Shown here: positions 1-6,639 of the stretch, piece by piece
How positions within the stretch are numbered: position 1 is the first letter of the stretch
How the letters are laid out: each line of letters starts with the position of its first letter
Assembly (NCBI GenBank): GCA_021647535.1
Contig: JAKIUO010000053.1
Location: 1-16,224 of the forward strand
Length of the DNA stretch: 16,224 nucleotides
Origin: Hyphomicrobiaceae bacterium
Lineage (GTDB): Bacteria > Pseudomonadota > Alphaproteobacteria > Rhizobiales > JAKIUO01
Direction: 5' to 3'
Program-made: the position numbers and the translations under genes
The notes under the pieces: generated by a model
The model's database searches: none
What the model saw: the letters and a program-made list of their open reading frames with translations, nothing else
What the model was told of the DNA's origin: nothing

Positions 1-719
1 ACCAGTGCCCCACCTGAATTGCCGGGGTTGATGGCGGCATCCGTTTGTATGAAATATTGAGCGTCCCCTTTGCCTATTCCCGTGCGCGCCAGGGCAGAAA
101 CAATGCCGCTGGTAACCGTTTGGCCAACGCCGAATGGATTGCCCATGGCCAGTACCAGATCCCCCACTTCAAGCTCGTCCGAATTGGCTATTTTGAGGAA
201 GGGAAAGCGTTCTCCGTTTGCTTTTATCCTCAATACGGCGAGATCTGCACGCTTGTCTTTCAAGAGAATCTCAGCTTGATATTCTTTGCGAGAGGGCAAG
301 GAGACCTTAATTTCTCCCTCTGAGGCCCCTTGGATCACATGGTAATTGGTCACCACGATCCCCTTGGCATCGACAATCACACCTGAGCCTAACGAACTTT
401 CAATGCGCTCTCTTGGTACGCCAAAATTACCACCAAAAAAGCGTTTAAAGAAAGGGTCGTTCGCAAAGGGATTGCGCGCACGCCGGCGTCTTGTTCGGTG
501 ACGCACATAGACATTAACAACGGCAGGCAAAGCCTGTTTGACCACTGGCGCAAAAGAATAATTGATGGCTGTGCGATCCAAAGGCACGATCCGAGACTTG
601 GCTGACACATTTTGAGGCAAGGTAAACGCAAGAATAAGTACAAAAGCCAGTAGCTCCGATCTCAATGAAAGAATGAAACTAGCCTTTGATCTATTCTTCA
701 TTTGTGTATTCTTCCTCAT
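1..719 (-). CDS. Do/DegQ-family periplasmic serine protease, 3' part cut by the window edge
   Basis: This is the N-terminal part (239 residues visible) of an HtrA/Do-type ATP-independent protease-chaperone that handles misfolded proteins in the periplasm. It opens with a signal peptide: basic n-region, hydrophobic core LLAFVLILAFTLP at about 23-35, and likely cleavage after VSA near residue 40. The trypsin-like triad is visible as His127 (TNYHVIQ), Asp159 (ADLAVLRI) and Ser235 (GNSGGAL). Spacings of 32 and 76 residues fit the family. The PDZ domains would lie beyond the left edge. The segment before the catalytic core is rich in Arg and Phe (RTRRRRARNPF, then FFKRFFGG). I chose the ATG at 719 because AAGG precedes it by 6 nt and an in-frame TGA lies upstream; the in-frame ATG at 701 is an alternative. 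The gene follows the rp-operon terminator and is probably transcribed separately. DegP, DegQ and MucD cannot be told apart without the C-terminus. Confidence 0.9.
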   Translation of the reverse strand, partial: MRKNTQMKNRSKASFILSLRSELLAFVLILAFTLPQNVSAKSRIVPLDRTAINYSFAPVVKQALPAVVNVYVRHRTRRRRARNPFANDPFFKRFFGGNFGVPRERIESSLGSGVIVDAKGIVVTNYHVIQGASEGEIKVSLPSRKEYQAEILLKDKRADLAVLRIKANGERFPFLKIANSDELEVGDLVLAMGNPFGVGQTVTSGIVSALARTGIGKGDAQYFIQTDAAINPGNSGGAL

Positions 720-869
720 CTCATACCTTGTTGTTGAGAGCCATGGGCACGATCAGATGTTCTTTCTAATCCAAGGCTATTTCATGTTATCTTTGAATAT
801 TTTTGAGATCTGACTTCAATCAGTTCGCCAACGCCCCAAAGCAAACATCGAAACAGATCCCCATAATCC

Positions 870-899
870 AAAAAAAGCGGCCCCATGAGCCGCTTTTTT
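870..899 (-). terminator. Rho-independent terminator ending the alpha ribosomal protein operon
   Basis: A GCGGC/GCCGC stem (877-881 with 889-893) encloses a 7-nt loop. It is flanked by an A-tract (870-876) and a T-tract (894-899), so on the minus strand the stem is followed by seven U residues. It lies about 45 nt after the rplQ stop codon and ahead of the protease gene. The flanking A and T tracts can pair, so it could act in both directions, although no plus-strand gene in the window needs it. Confidence 0.88.
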
Positions 900-944
900 A
901 TCGTCAATATAATTTAGCTTACTCTGATCGACAGAAACTTCGAG

Positions 945-1379
945 TTATGCGGCAACTGCTTCTTGCACTTCCTCATTCTTCTGGCTTTGATCCGGGCCAC
1001 TATCCTGCCCTTTAGCTTCGATGTCACGGTCTACAAGCTCGATAACAGCACGTGGTGAATTATCACCAAACCGATAGCCTGCTCGTAACACACGGCTATA
1101 GCCACCGGAGCGTTCTTTATAACGATCACCTAGCACATCAAACAGTTTCTTAACCATGGCTTCGTCACGCAATTTGGCGAAAGCCTGCCTTCTGGCATGT
1201 AGATCGCCGCGCTTACCAAGAGTAATCAAACGATCAATGATCCGTTTCATTTCCTTGGCTTTTGGCAAGGTCGTCATGATCTGTTCATGCTTGATCAAAG
1301 CTGCGGCCATATTGGCAAACATCGCCTTACGATGACTAGCCGTTCTATTGAGCTTACGCCCTTTTTTGCGATGACGCAC
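945..1379 (-). CDS. rplQ: 50S ribosomal protein L17
   Basis: L17 (144 aa) is a large-subunit protein near the tunnel exit and the last gene of the alpha block. The N-terminus MRHRKKGRKLNRTASHRKAM is the diagnostic L17 signature. The conserved core, ending in GDNSPRAVIELVDR, is followed by a short acidic and Gln-rich tail (about residues 122-144), as in many alphaproteobacteria; the E. coli protein is shorter. The start codon is GTG at 1379, preceded by AAGGAG at a spacing of 8 nt. It follows rpoA after 95 nt that contain a small perfect hairpin, and is followed by the terminator at 899-870. Confidence 0.97.
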   Translation of the reverse strand: MRHRKKGRKLNRTASHRKAMFANMAAALIKHEQIMTTLPKAKEMKRIIDRLITLGKRGDLHARRQAFAKLRDEAMVKKLFDVLGDRYKERSGGYSRVLRAGYRFGDNSPRAVIELVDRDIEAKGQDSGPDQSQKNEEVQEAVAA

Positions 1380-1445
1380 AACGTCTCTCCTTTAAATCAG
1401 CTGTCAAAGCTTCAAGCAATGTCAGCCCGTTTGTTTCTTTTCCAA

Positions 1446-1461
1446 GGGAACTTTTGTTCCC
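1446..1461 (-). other. Small perfect hairpin between rpoA and rplQ
   Basis: GGGAAC (1446-1451) and GTTCCC (1456-1461) form a 6-bp perfect stem with a 4-nt loop, just after the rpoA stop codon. On the minus strand it is followed by TTGG and not by a U-run, so it is not a normal terminator. A 6-bp stem can occur by chance, so its role is uncertain. Confidence 0.4.
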
Positions 1462-1474
1462 AAAATCTCAATGA

Positions 1475-2491
1475 TCAATATTGATCTTCATAGCGCTTGG
1501 CAAGTTCTTCAATGTTTTCTGGTGGCCAATTAGGGACTTCCATCCCAAGATGCAACCCCATAGTCGCCAAAACCTGCTTGATTTCATTCAGTGACTTGCG
1601 GCCAAAATTAGGGGTTCGCAACATGGCTGCTTCGCTTTTTTGAATAAGGTCACCAATATAAACGATATTATCGTTTTTAAGACAATTGGCAGAACGTACA
1701 GACAGTTCGAGTTCATCCACCTTTTTAAGAAGCGCTGCGTTAAAGGCCAGTTCTGGTTCTTTGGCTTCCTCGGTCACCACTTCTGGTTCTTCAAAGTTGA
1801 CAAAGATCGTCAATTGATCCTGCAAAATACGAGCCGCAAAGGCAATCGCATTTTCCGGTGTGATAGAGCCATCGGTTTCGACGTGCAGCATCAGTTTATC
1901 ATAATCAAGCACCTGACCTTCACGTGTATTTTCCACATGATAGGAAACCTGCTTTACAGGACTATACAGGCTATCAACTGGGATGAGACCAATTGGCGCA
2001 TCTTCAGGACGGTTCTGATCTGCTGTCTGGTATCCCTTGCCCGTATCAGCAGTAAATTCCATATGCAACACTGTGTCTTCATCCAGTGTACAAATAACCT
2101 GCTCAGGATTAAGCACTTCCACTTCGGACCCTGTTTCGATATCGCCAGCAGTGACGACACCTTGACCCTCTTTGTGAAGGATCATGCGTTTGGTGCCTTC
2201 GGAATGTATCCGCAAAGCTATGCCCTTGATATTGAGAACTATATTTGTGACATCCTCACGAACACCAGAAATTGATGAAATTTCGTGCAACACTCCATCA
2301 ATATGGACAGACGTAATGGCTGATCCCTGAAGCGAAGACAAAAGAATGCGACGCAATGCATTACCCAAGGTCGTTCCAAAACCACGTTCAAGTGGCTCGG
2401 CGACAATGGTCGCAACACGATTTATATCGCCTTTAGACAAAACTTCGAGCTTGTTTGGTTTGATCAATTCCAACCAGTTATTTTGAATCAT
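1475..2491 (-). CDS. rpoA: DNA-directed RNA polymerase subunit alpha
   Basis: RpoA (338 aa) dimerises to nucleate RNA polymerase assembly and contacts promoter UP elements and activators. The N-terminal domain (about 1-235) holds the conserved LERGFGTTLGNALRRILLSS dimer and beta-binding segment at 34-53. A flexible acidic linker (about 236-255) leads to the C-terminal domain, where RSANCLKN at 266-273 carries Arg266 and Asn269, the equivalents of the DNA-binding Arg265 and Asn268 of E. coli. The NWPPENI motif lies near the end. The frame stays open upstream to 2629, but the family start MIQNNWLELIKP lies at 2491 with AGAGGTGG just ahead. A start at 2629 would overlap rpsK, so it was rejected. 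The flanking genes are rpsK (upstream) and rplQ (downstream), the usual order. Confidence 0.97.
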   Translation of the reverse strand: MIQNNWLELIKPNKLEVLSKGDINRVATIVAEPLERGFGTTLGNALRRILLSSLQGSAITSVHIDGVLHEISSISGVREDVTNIVLNIKGIALRIHSEGTKRMILHKEGQGVVTAGDIETGSEVEVLNPEQVICTLDEDTVLHMEFTADTGKGYQTADQNRPEDAPIGLIPVDSLYSPVKQVSYHVENTREGQVLDYDKLMLHVETDGSITPENAIAFAARILQDQLTIFVNFEEPEVVTEEAKEPELAFNAALLKKVDELELSVRSANCLKNDNIVYIGDLIQKSEAAMLRTPNFGRKSLNEIKQVLATMGLHLGMEVPNWPPENIEELAKRYEDQY

Positions 2492-2555
2492 CTGCACCAC
2501 CTCTTTATTCAATTGAGGGCATTCTTGAAAGGGTAACCGGTCTATATCAGCGCCC

Positions 2556-2582
2556 CGACACCAGGAGCTAAATCGACACCAG
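2556..2582. repeat. 9-bp direct repeat upstream of rpoA
   Basis: CGACACCAG occurs at 2556-2564 and again at 2574-2582, with start points 18 bp apart, in the 107-nt gap between rpsK and rpoA. On the transcript it reads CUGGUGUCG twice. It may be chance or a small duplication. I do not recognise a known operator in it. Confidence 0.5.
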
Positions 2583-2598
2583 TTGGATAAGGACCGCC

Positions 2599-2988
2599 TT
2601 AAACGCGACGTCTTTTGCGAGGGCGACATCCATTATGCGGAATGGGGGTCACGTCCCGAATAGAGGTAATCTGGAAGCCGATAGCCTGCAATGCGCGCAA
2701 AGCTGATTCCCGTCCAGATCCTGGTCCTTTAACTTCTACTTCAAGCGTTCTCATGCCATGTTCCTGAGCTTTTTTACCGGCATCTTCGGCAGCCATTTGC
2801 GCTGCATAAGGTGTCGATTTACGCGATCCCTTAAAGCCCATGGTTCCAGCAGTCGACCATGCAATGGCATTACCTTGCGCATCGGTGATGGTGATCATGG
2901 TATTGTTAAAGGTGGCGCTAACATGTGCTACACCCGTGCTGATATTTTTTCGAACACGGCGTTTGACGCGCGCTTTTTCCTTGGCCAT
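2599..2988 (-). CDS. rpsK: 30S ribosomal protein S11
   Basis: S11 (129 aa) sits on the small-subunit platform beside S6, S18 and S21, near the mRNA exit and the Shine-Dalgarno helix. Family hallmarks are HVSATFNNTMITITD at 22-36, TPYAAQMAAEDA at about 59-70 and the basic C-terminus PHNGCRPRKRRRV. That tail keeps the Asn119-Gly120 pair, the position known to form isoaspartate in E. coli S11. The N-terminus is rich in Lys and Arg. Translation starts at an ATG with GGA about 8 nt upstream. It lies 66 nt after rpsM and 107 nt before rpoA. Confidence 0.97.
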   Translation of the reverse strand: MAKEKARVKRRVRKNISTGVAHVSATFNNTMITITDAQGNAIAWSTAGTMGFKGSRKSTPYAAQMAAEDAGKKAQEHGMRTLEVEVKGPGSGRESALRALQAIGFQITSIRDVTPIPHNGCRPRKRRRV

Positions 2989-3054
2989 TTTCTAGTTCCG
3001 TCCGTTTTCCTCCAGCAGCCATTTATGAGCTCGCCAGACATAATATTGTTGAGT

Positions 3055-3423
3055 CTATTTCTTTTTGCCAGCAATTGCCTTGGCCGGACCTTTACGTGTA
3101 CGCGCATTGGTATGCGTACGCTGGCCATTCACAGGCAGTCCACGGCGATGGCGCAAGCCCCGATAGCAACCAAGATCCATGAGACGTTTAATGTTCATGG
3201 CGGTTTGACGGCGCAAATCGCCTTCAACCATATAGTCCGCATCAATCATTTCACGAATTTGAATGACTTCGCCATCTGTCAGCTCATTTACTCGCCGTTC
3301 AGCGGGTATTTTGATTTTCTGGCAAATATCTTTTGCGTTCTTGTCACCAATCCCGTGAATATAACGCAGTGCAATCACCACGCGTTTATTGGTTGGGATA
3401 TTAACACCAGCTATGCGAGCCAC
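3055..3423 (-). CDS. rpsM: 30S ribosomal protein S13
   Basis: S13 (122 aa) is in the head of the small subunit, where it contacts the P-site tRNA and bridges to L5. It begins MARIAGVNIP, has the helix-hairpin-helix-like ALRYIHGIG region at about 18-26, and carries the signature RGLRHRRGLPVNGQRTHTN at 88-106, ending in a basic Lys-rich tail. The start codon is GTG, with AGGAG 6 nt ahead. This is the first gene of the alpha block and is separated from adk by 272 nt containing a probable promoter and two hairpins, so it is likely transcribed both by readthrough and from its own promoter. In E. coli, S4 represses this block by binding the rpsM leader; rpsD is not in this cluster. Confidence 0.97.
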   Translation of the reverse strand: MARIAGVNIPTNKRVVIALRYIHGIGDKNAKDICQKIKIPAERRVNELTDGEVIQIREMIDADYMVEGDLRRQTAMNIKRLMDLGCYRGLRHRRGLPVNGQRTHTNARTRKGPAKAIAGKKK

Positions 3424-3454
3424 CTTATTCTCCTGTCTTTATCCACCAGTCACC

Positions 3455-3474
3455 TGCCGTTATAAGCACCGGCA
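3455..3474 (-). other. Small hairpin just upstream of rpsM
   Basis: TGCCG (3455-3459) and CGGCA (3470-3474) form a 5-bp stem with a 10-nt loop, 32 nt before the rpsM GTG codon and just outside its ribosome-binding site. The hexamer CTGGTG occurs on both sides in the transcript. It is a weak structure alone, noted because it shares the putative leader with the much stronger hairpin at 3562-3595. Confidence 0.35.
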
Positions 3475-3561
3475 CCAGAGGAATGAAAATCTTGTTTATT
3501 CTCTTTATTATGTTCTTTTCCAAAACCAACGTCTCATCATCGACATTAGTTAAAATAGACT

Positions 3562-3595
3562 ACCGGCCATCGGATATTGTTATCCGTTGGCCGGT
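3562..3595 (-). promoter_or_regulatory. Strong hairpin in the adk-rpsM gap (putative alpha-operon leader)
   Basis: ACCGGCCA (3562-3569) pairs with TGGCCGGT (3588-3595), then after one T:T mismatch CGGATA (3571-3576) pairs with TATCCG (3581-3586) around a 4-nt loop, giving 14 bp in total. On the minus strand the bases after it are AGTCTATTTT, so the U-tract is poor and displaced and termination would be weak at best. It begins about 28 nt downstream of the candidate -10 element at 3623-3628. It may be an attenuator, a processing site or a protein-binding leader element. Confidence 0.65.
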
Positions 3596-3622
3596 TTTAT
3601 AGCATTTTCAAGAATGAACGCT

Positions 3623-3652
3623 TATCTAGCCGATATAACCAGCAGACGTCAA
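3623..3652 (-). promoter_or_regulatory. Probable housekeeping promoter for rpsM-rpsK-rpoA-rplQ
   Basis: On the minus strand TTGACG (3652-3647) is followed after 18 nt by TAGATA (3628-3623). The -10 region reads GCTAGATA, which resembles the alphaproteobacterial (Caulobacter) housekeeping pattern TTGACGS and GCTANAWC at 7 of 8 positions in the -10; the spacing is at the long end. It lies in the largest gap of the operon, just after adk. Transcription would begin near 3616, giving a leader of roughly 190 nt that contains the hairpin at 3562-3595. The call is based on sequence match only. Confidence 0.5.
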
Positions 3653-3695
3653 CTCTTTCTCACACTCTTTTGAAGGGGTTATCCCCGTCACAGAC

Positions 3696-4340
3696 TTAGG
3701 AAAGGGTTTCCAGCATCTGTTTTGTTACATCATCAATGGCGACCATACCATCAATAGACTTCAGTTTGCCGGTCTTGCCATAGTAATCAACCAGAGGTGC
3801 TGTTTGATCATGATAGGCCACAAGCCGTGATCTTACCGTTTCTTCATTATCGTCGGCGCGGCGTTGGAAGTCGTTGGCACCGCACTTGTCGCATTTGCCT
3901 TCAACTGCTGGTTTCTTGAATTCATCATGATAACCTTCGCCGCATTTTCCACATGTGGAACGACCAGTAATGCGTTTGATCAACGGATCATCCTCAACCT
4001 GCATTTCAATGACCACATCAAGGTTTTTTGACTTTTCTTCCAGCAGCTTGTCAAGCGCTTCGGCCTGACCAACTGTGCGGGGGAAGCCATCAAGAATAAA
4101 ACCGCCCTGAACATCATCTTCATCGATGCGATCAGAAATAATGCCAATCACCAGGTCATCAGAAACAAGACCACCACTGGCCATGACTTCTTTGGCTTTG
4201 AGCCCAACTTCTGTTCCTGCCGCAACAGCTGCGCGTAACATGTCTCCGGTTGAAAGCTGAACCAGCCCCTTGGATTCTTCAATACGCTTGGCCTGTGTGC
4301 CTTTACCAGCCCCTGGAGGGCCTAACAAAATAATATTCAT
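3696..4340 (-). CDS. adk: Adenylate kinase, zinc-type lid
   Basis: Adenylate kinase (214 aa) catalyses ATP + AMP to 2 ADP in the cytoplasm. The P-loop GPPGAGKGT is at 7-15, the AMP-binding region includes STGDMLR at 30-36, and DGFPRT is at 84-89. The lid (about 122-160) contains four cysteines, Cys130, Cys133, Cys150 and Cys153, in a C-x2-C-x16-C-x2-C arrangement, so it should bind a structural zinc; the E. coli enzyme lacks these. RRADDNEETVRSRL follows the lid. The ATG overlaps the secY stop by 4 nt and has AAGGAG within the secY end, indicating translational coupling. The placement between secY and rpsM is common in alphaproteobacteria and many other bacteria. Confidence 0.97.
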   Translation of the reverse strand: MNIILLGPPGAGKGTQAKRIEESKGLVQLSTGDMLRAAVAAGTEVGLKAKEVMASGGLVSDDLVIGIISDRIDEDDVQGGFILDGFPRTVGQAEALDKLLEEKSKNLDVVIEMQVEDDPLIKRITGRSTCGKCGEGYHDEFKKPAVEGKCDKCGANDFQRRADDNEETVRSRLVAYHDQTAPLVDYYGKTGKLKSIDGMVAIDDVTKQMLETLS

Positions 4341-5671
4341 CGTCTACGTGCTCCTTTTCTCAGTTTGGCTTTTTTGATCAAACCTTCATACTGGTGCGCG
4401 AGAAGATGGCTTTGCACCTGTGCAACCGTATCCATGGTGACGCTGACAACAATCAACAATGAGGTACCACCAAAGTAAAAGGGCACAGCTGCATAAGATC
4501 TCAGCATTTCCGGCAAGATACAGACGACCGCCAGATAAGCTGCCCCCGCAACCGTAATTCTGGTTAAAACATAATCGATATATTCAGCTGTACGTTTTCC
4601 TGGCCTGATACCAGGAATAAAACCGCCATATTTCTTCAAATTATCTGCTGTTTCATCTGGATTGAAGACAATCGCTGTGTAGAAAAAAGCAAAAAACACA
4701 ATCATCAGCACATACATCAACAGATAAAGCGGCTGACCAGGGCCAAGCAAAGCGGTAACACTGGTCAACCATTCCGGTCCACCAGAAGAGAAATTGGCCA
4801 CTGTAATCGGCAATAAGAGCAAAGATGATGCGAAAATTGGTGGAATAACACCAGCAGTATTCAATTTCAGAGGAAGATGCGAGCTATCCCCTTGAAACAT
4901 TTTCTTGCCAACCTGCCGCTTTGGATACTGGATCAGCAACCGTCGTTGCGCCCGCTCCATGAAGACGATGAAGGCAATAACAAAGAACACCATGACCAAG
5001 AGCGCGACTAGCAAGCCAGCAGACAATGTGCCTTTTCTCGACAGCTCAAGTGTACCAACCAGTGCGGCTGGCAACTCGGCAACAATGCCCGCAAAGATAA
5101 TCAAAGAGATACCATTACCGATCCCTCGGGCCGTGATCTGTTCTCCAAGCCACATCAGGAAAATGGTACCGCCAACAAGGGTGATGACAGCTGTCGCTCT
5201 AAAAAACCAGCCTGGATCTGTGACAATATTGCTGGCTCCTTCGAGACCAACAGCGATGCCATACGCCTGCAACGCTGCCAGCACAACTGTACCATAGCGT
5301 GTATATTGATTGATTTGCTGACGTCCCTGCTCGCCCTCTTTCTTCAACTGTTCAAGATGAGGAGATACGGTGGTCATCAGCTGAATGATGATGGAAGCCG
5401 AAATATACGGCATAATGTTCAGCGCAAAGATTGCCATGCGCCCAACCGCACCACCAGCAAACAGGTTGAACATGCCGAGGATCCCGGACTGGTTCTGTGC
5501 GAACATCTTTTCGAGTTCTACCAGATTAATACCCGGCAAAGGAATATAAGTACCAAGCCGATAAACCAGAAGTGCCGCCAACGTAAACCAGATCCGTTTT
5601 TTCAGTTCTGTTGCTTTACTGAACGCGGACAGATTGAGATTGGAGGCAAGTTGTTCTGCTGCCGATGACAT
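4337..5671 (-). CDS. secY: Protein translocase channel subunit SecY
   Basis: SecY (444 aa) is the channel of the SecYEG translocon in the inner membrane; it exports unfolded preproteins with SecA and inserts membrane proteins with the ribosome and SRP. Ten hydrophobic segments are visible, starting at about 28-46. Family motifs include GGAVGRMAIFALNIMPYISA at 73-92 in the second membrane segment, LGEQITARGIGNGISLIIF at 175-193, the cytoplasmic ERAQRRLLIQYPKRQVG at 239-255, and the highly conserved loop KKYGGFIPGIRPGKRT at 346-361, which contacts SecA and ribosomes. The C-terminus is strongly basic. An AGGA lies 9 nt before the ATG. It follows rplO after 132 nt, which hold an AT-rich inverted repeat, and overlaps adk. 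Confidence 0.98.
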   Translation of the reverse strand: MSSAAEQLASNLNLSAFSKATELKKRIWFTLAALLVYRLGTYIPLPGINLVELEKMFAQNQSGILGMFNLFAGGAVGRMAIFALNIMPYISASIIIQLMTTVSPHLEQLKKEGEQGRQQINQYTRYGTVVLAALQAYGIAVGLEGASNIVTDPGWFFRATAVITLVGGTIFLMWLGEQITARGIGNGISLIIFAGIVAELPAALVGTLELSRKGTLSAGLLVALLVMVFFVIAFIVFMERAQRRLLIQYPKRQVGKKMFQGDSSHLPLKLNTAGVIPPIFASSLLLLPITVANFSSGGPEWLTSVTALLGPGQPLYLLMYVLMIVFFAFFYTAIVFNPDETADNLKKYGGFIPGIRPGKRTAEYIDYVLTRITVAGAAYLAVVCILPEMLRSYAAVPFYFGGTSLLIVVSVTMDTVAQVQSHLLAHQYEGLIKKAKLRKGARRR

Positions 5672-5765
5672 CCGTTGGTATCCTGACTAGCTCGAATGAG
5701 CCCTTCATGCCGAAAGAAATGACGTCCATCTAAAATCCAGATTTGGCAAAATGAACGAGAATCAA

Positions 5766-5799
5766 AATATTATGCAAGGTGGATTACCTGTTTAATATT
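5766..5799 (-). other. AT-rich inverted repeat between rplO and secY
   Basis: AATATTA (5766-5772) and TAATATT (5793-5799) can pair, enclosing a second short stem AGGT/ACCT (5777-5780 with 5786-5789). The element begins 4 nt after the rplO stop codon and has no U-tract. The outer stem is all A-T, so stability is low. Confidence 0.4.
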
Positions 5800-5803
5800 C
5801 TAA

Positions 5804-6340
5804 TTAACCCTTTTCGGCATTCTTGTTCCGTTTTTCAAGACGCCAATCAGCTTTTTCCCGTTCTTTCGCAGCTATTTTAGGCATTTCCACAAGTTTGACA
5901 GAACCGCCAGCTTTTTCTACGGCGGAGATAGCCCCTTTTGAGGCTCCAGTCACTTCAAAACTGATCGCTGATTTAAGTTCGCCATTGCCCAGTAGCCGAA
6001 CACCATCTTTTGCACGACGAATAACGCCTGCGGAGAGCAACACATCTACAGTCACAGGTTTGCCAGCATCAATACGCTTGGCATCAATAGCTGTTTGAAT
6101 ACGCTCCAGATTGACCGCATTGTATTTTTTGCGAAAAATACTATTAAAGCCCCGTTTTGGCAAACGACGATGGATCGGCATCTGCCCGCCTTCAAATCCC
6201 TTGATCGCCACACCAGAGCGTGACTTTTGCCCCTTGTGACCACGACCAGCGGTTTTGCCTGTACCAGAACCGATACCACGACCAACGCGCTTTCGCTGTT
6301 TGGTCGCTCCGGGGTTATCTCTTAAATCATTGAGACGCAT
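5804..6340 (-). CDS. rplO: 50S ribosomal protein L15
   Basis: L15 (178 aa) is a late-assembly large-subunit protein that binds 23S rRNA. The N-terminus MRLNDLRDNPGATKQRKRVG and the following Gly-rich stretch GRGIGSGTGKTAGRGHKGQ, with GFEGGQMPIHRRLPKRGF at 48-65, are the L15 signature. The C-terminus carries a basic extension (about 158-178) beyond the E. coli length, as in other alphaproteobacteria. The ATG at 6340 has AAGGG about 10 nt upstream. It lies between rpmD and secY, its standard place in the spc block. Confidence 0.97.
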   Translation of the reverse strand: MRLNDLRDNPGATKQRKRVGRGIGSGTGKTAGRGHKGQKSRSGVAIKGFEGGQMPIHRRLPKRGFNSIFRKKYNAVNLERIQTAIDAKRIDAGKPVTVDVLLSAGVIRRAKDGVRLLGNGELKSAISFEVTGASKGAISAVEKAGGSVKLVEMPKIAAKEREKADWRLEKRNKNAEKG

Positions 6341-6396
6341 GGTCCAAATTCCCTTAACTTCAATTCTTTTATACGAAGATCAAACGACATTCGCTT

Positions 6397-6585
6397 CTAG
6401 TCTTCAACGATAGATACCATGTGCGCTACCTTGCTGATCATGCCCCGAATTTCTGGCGTATCTTCCAGAGTTCTTTTGCGGCTGATCTTGCCAAGTCCAA
6501 GGCCAATCAAGGTATCTCTTTGATCCTTGGGGCGCCGAATAGGACTTCCGGTCTGCATGATCGTAATGGTTTTTGTATTTGCCAT
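6397..6585 (-). CDS. rpmD: 50S ribosomal protein L30
   Basis: L30 (62 aa) is a small large-subunit protein of ferredoxin-like fold. ITIMQTGSPIRRPKDQRDTL followed by IGLGLGKISRKRTLEDTPEI is the family pattern, and the length is normal. It starts at an ATG with GGAAAG upstream. It stands between rpsE (54-nt gap with an 8-bp perfect hairpin) and rplO (56-nt gap). Another start-containing frame overlaps it (6404-6607) but encodes nothing recognisable. Confidence 0.96.
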   Translation of the reverse strand: MANTKTITIMQTGSPIRRPKDQRDTLIGLGLGKISRKRTLEDTPEIRGMISKVAHMVSIVED

Positions 6586-6615
6586 AATCTTTATCTTTCC
6601 AAGTCACGCTAAGTC

Positions 6616-6634
6616 TGTCTGGCAGCGCCAGACA
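6616..6634 (-). other. Perfect 8-bp hairpin between rpsE and rpmD
   Basis: TGTCTGGC (6616-6623) and GCCAGACA (6627-6634) are perfect complements around a 3-nt loop. The hairpin starts 5 nt after the rpsE stop codon and ends 30 nt before the rpmD start. No U-run follows on either strand, so simple intrinsic termination is unlikely. It could protect or terminate 3' ends after mRNA processing. Confidence 0.6.
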
Positions 6635-6639
6635 AACAA

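Noticed and set aside
720..869. Promoter for the Do-type protease (housekeeping, heat-shock or envelope-stress sigma factor)
   Set aside because: A separate promoter is expected after the terminator, but I found no -35/-10 pair with acceptable sequence and spacing, so none is annotated.
1640..2275. Plus-strand open frame of 211 codons opposite rpoA
   Set aside because: Antisense shadow of a conserved gene; Phe- and Ile-rich low-quality translation with no family resemblance.
2492..2629. N-terminal extension of the rpoA frame up to 2629
   Set aside because: The added 46 residues match no RpoA, overlap rpsK, and the family start at 2491 has a strong ribosome-binding site.
2758..3465. Long plus-strand open frame (235 codons) opposite rpsK and rpsM
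   Set aside because: It lies wholly antisense to two certain ribosomal genes, has no recognisable domain or ribosome-binding context, and its composition is that of a shadow frame.
3675..3686. GGGGTTATCCCC inverted repeat just after adk
   Set aside because: Only 4 bp with no U-run on the minus strand; too short to call a terminator.
3424..3695. Possible rpmJ (L36) or other small gene in the adk-rpsM gap
   Set aside because: L36 is often near secY/rpsM in other bacteria, but no frame here shows its Cys/His and basic pattern; alphaproteobacteria normally carry it elsewhere.
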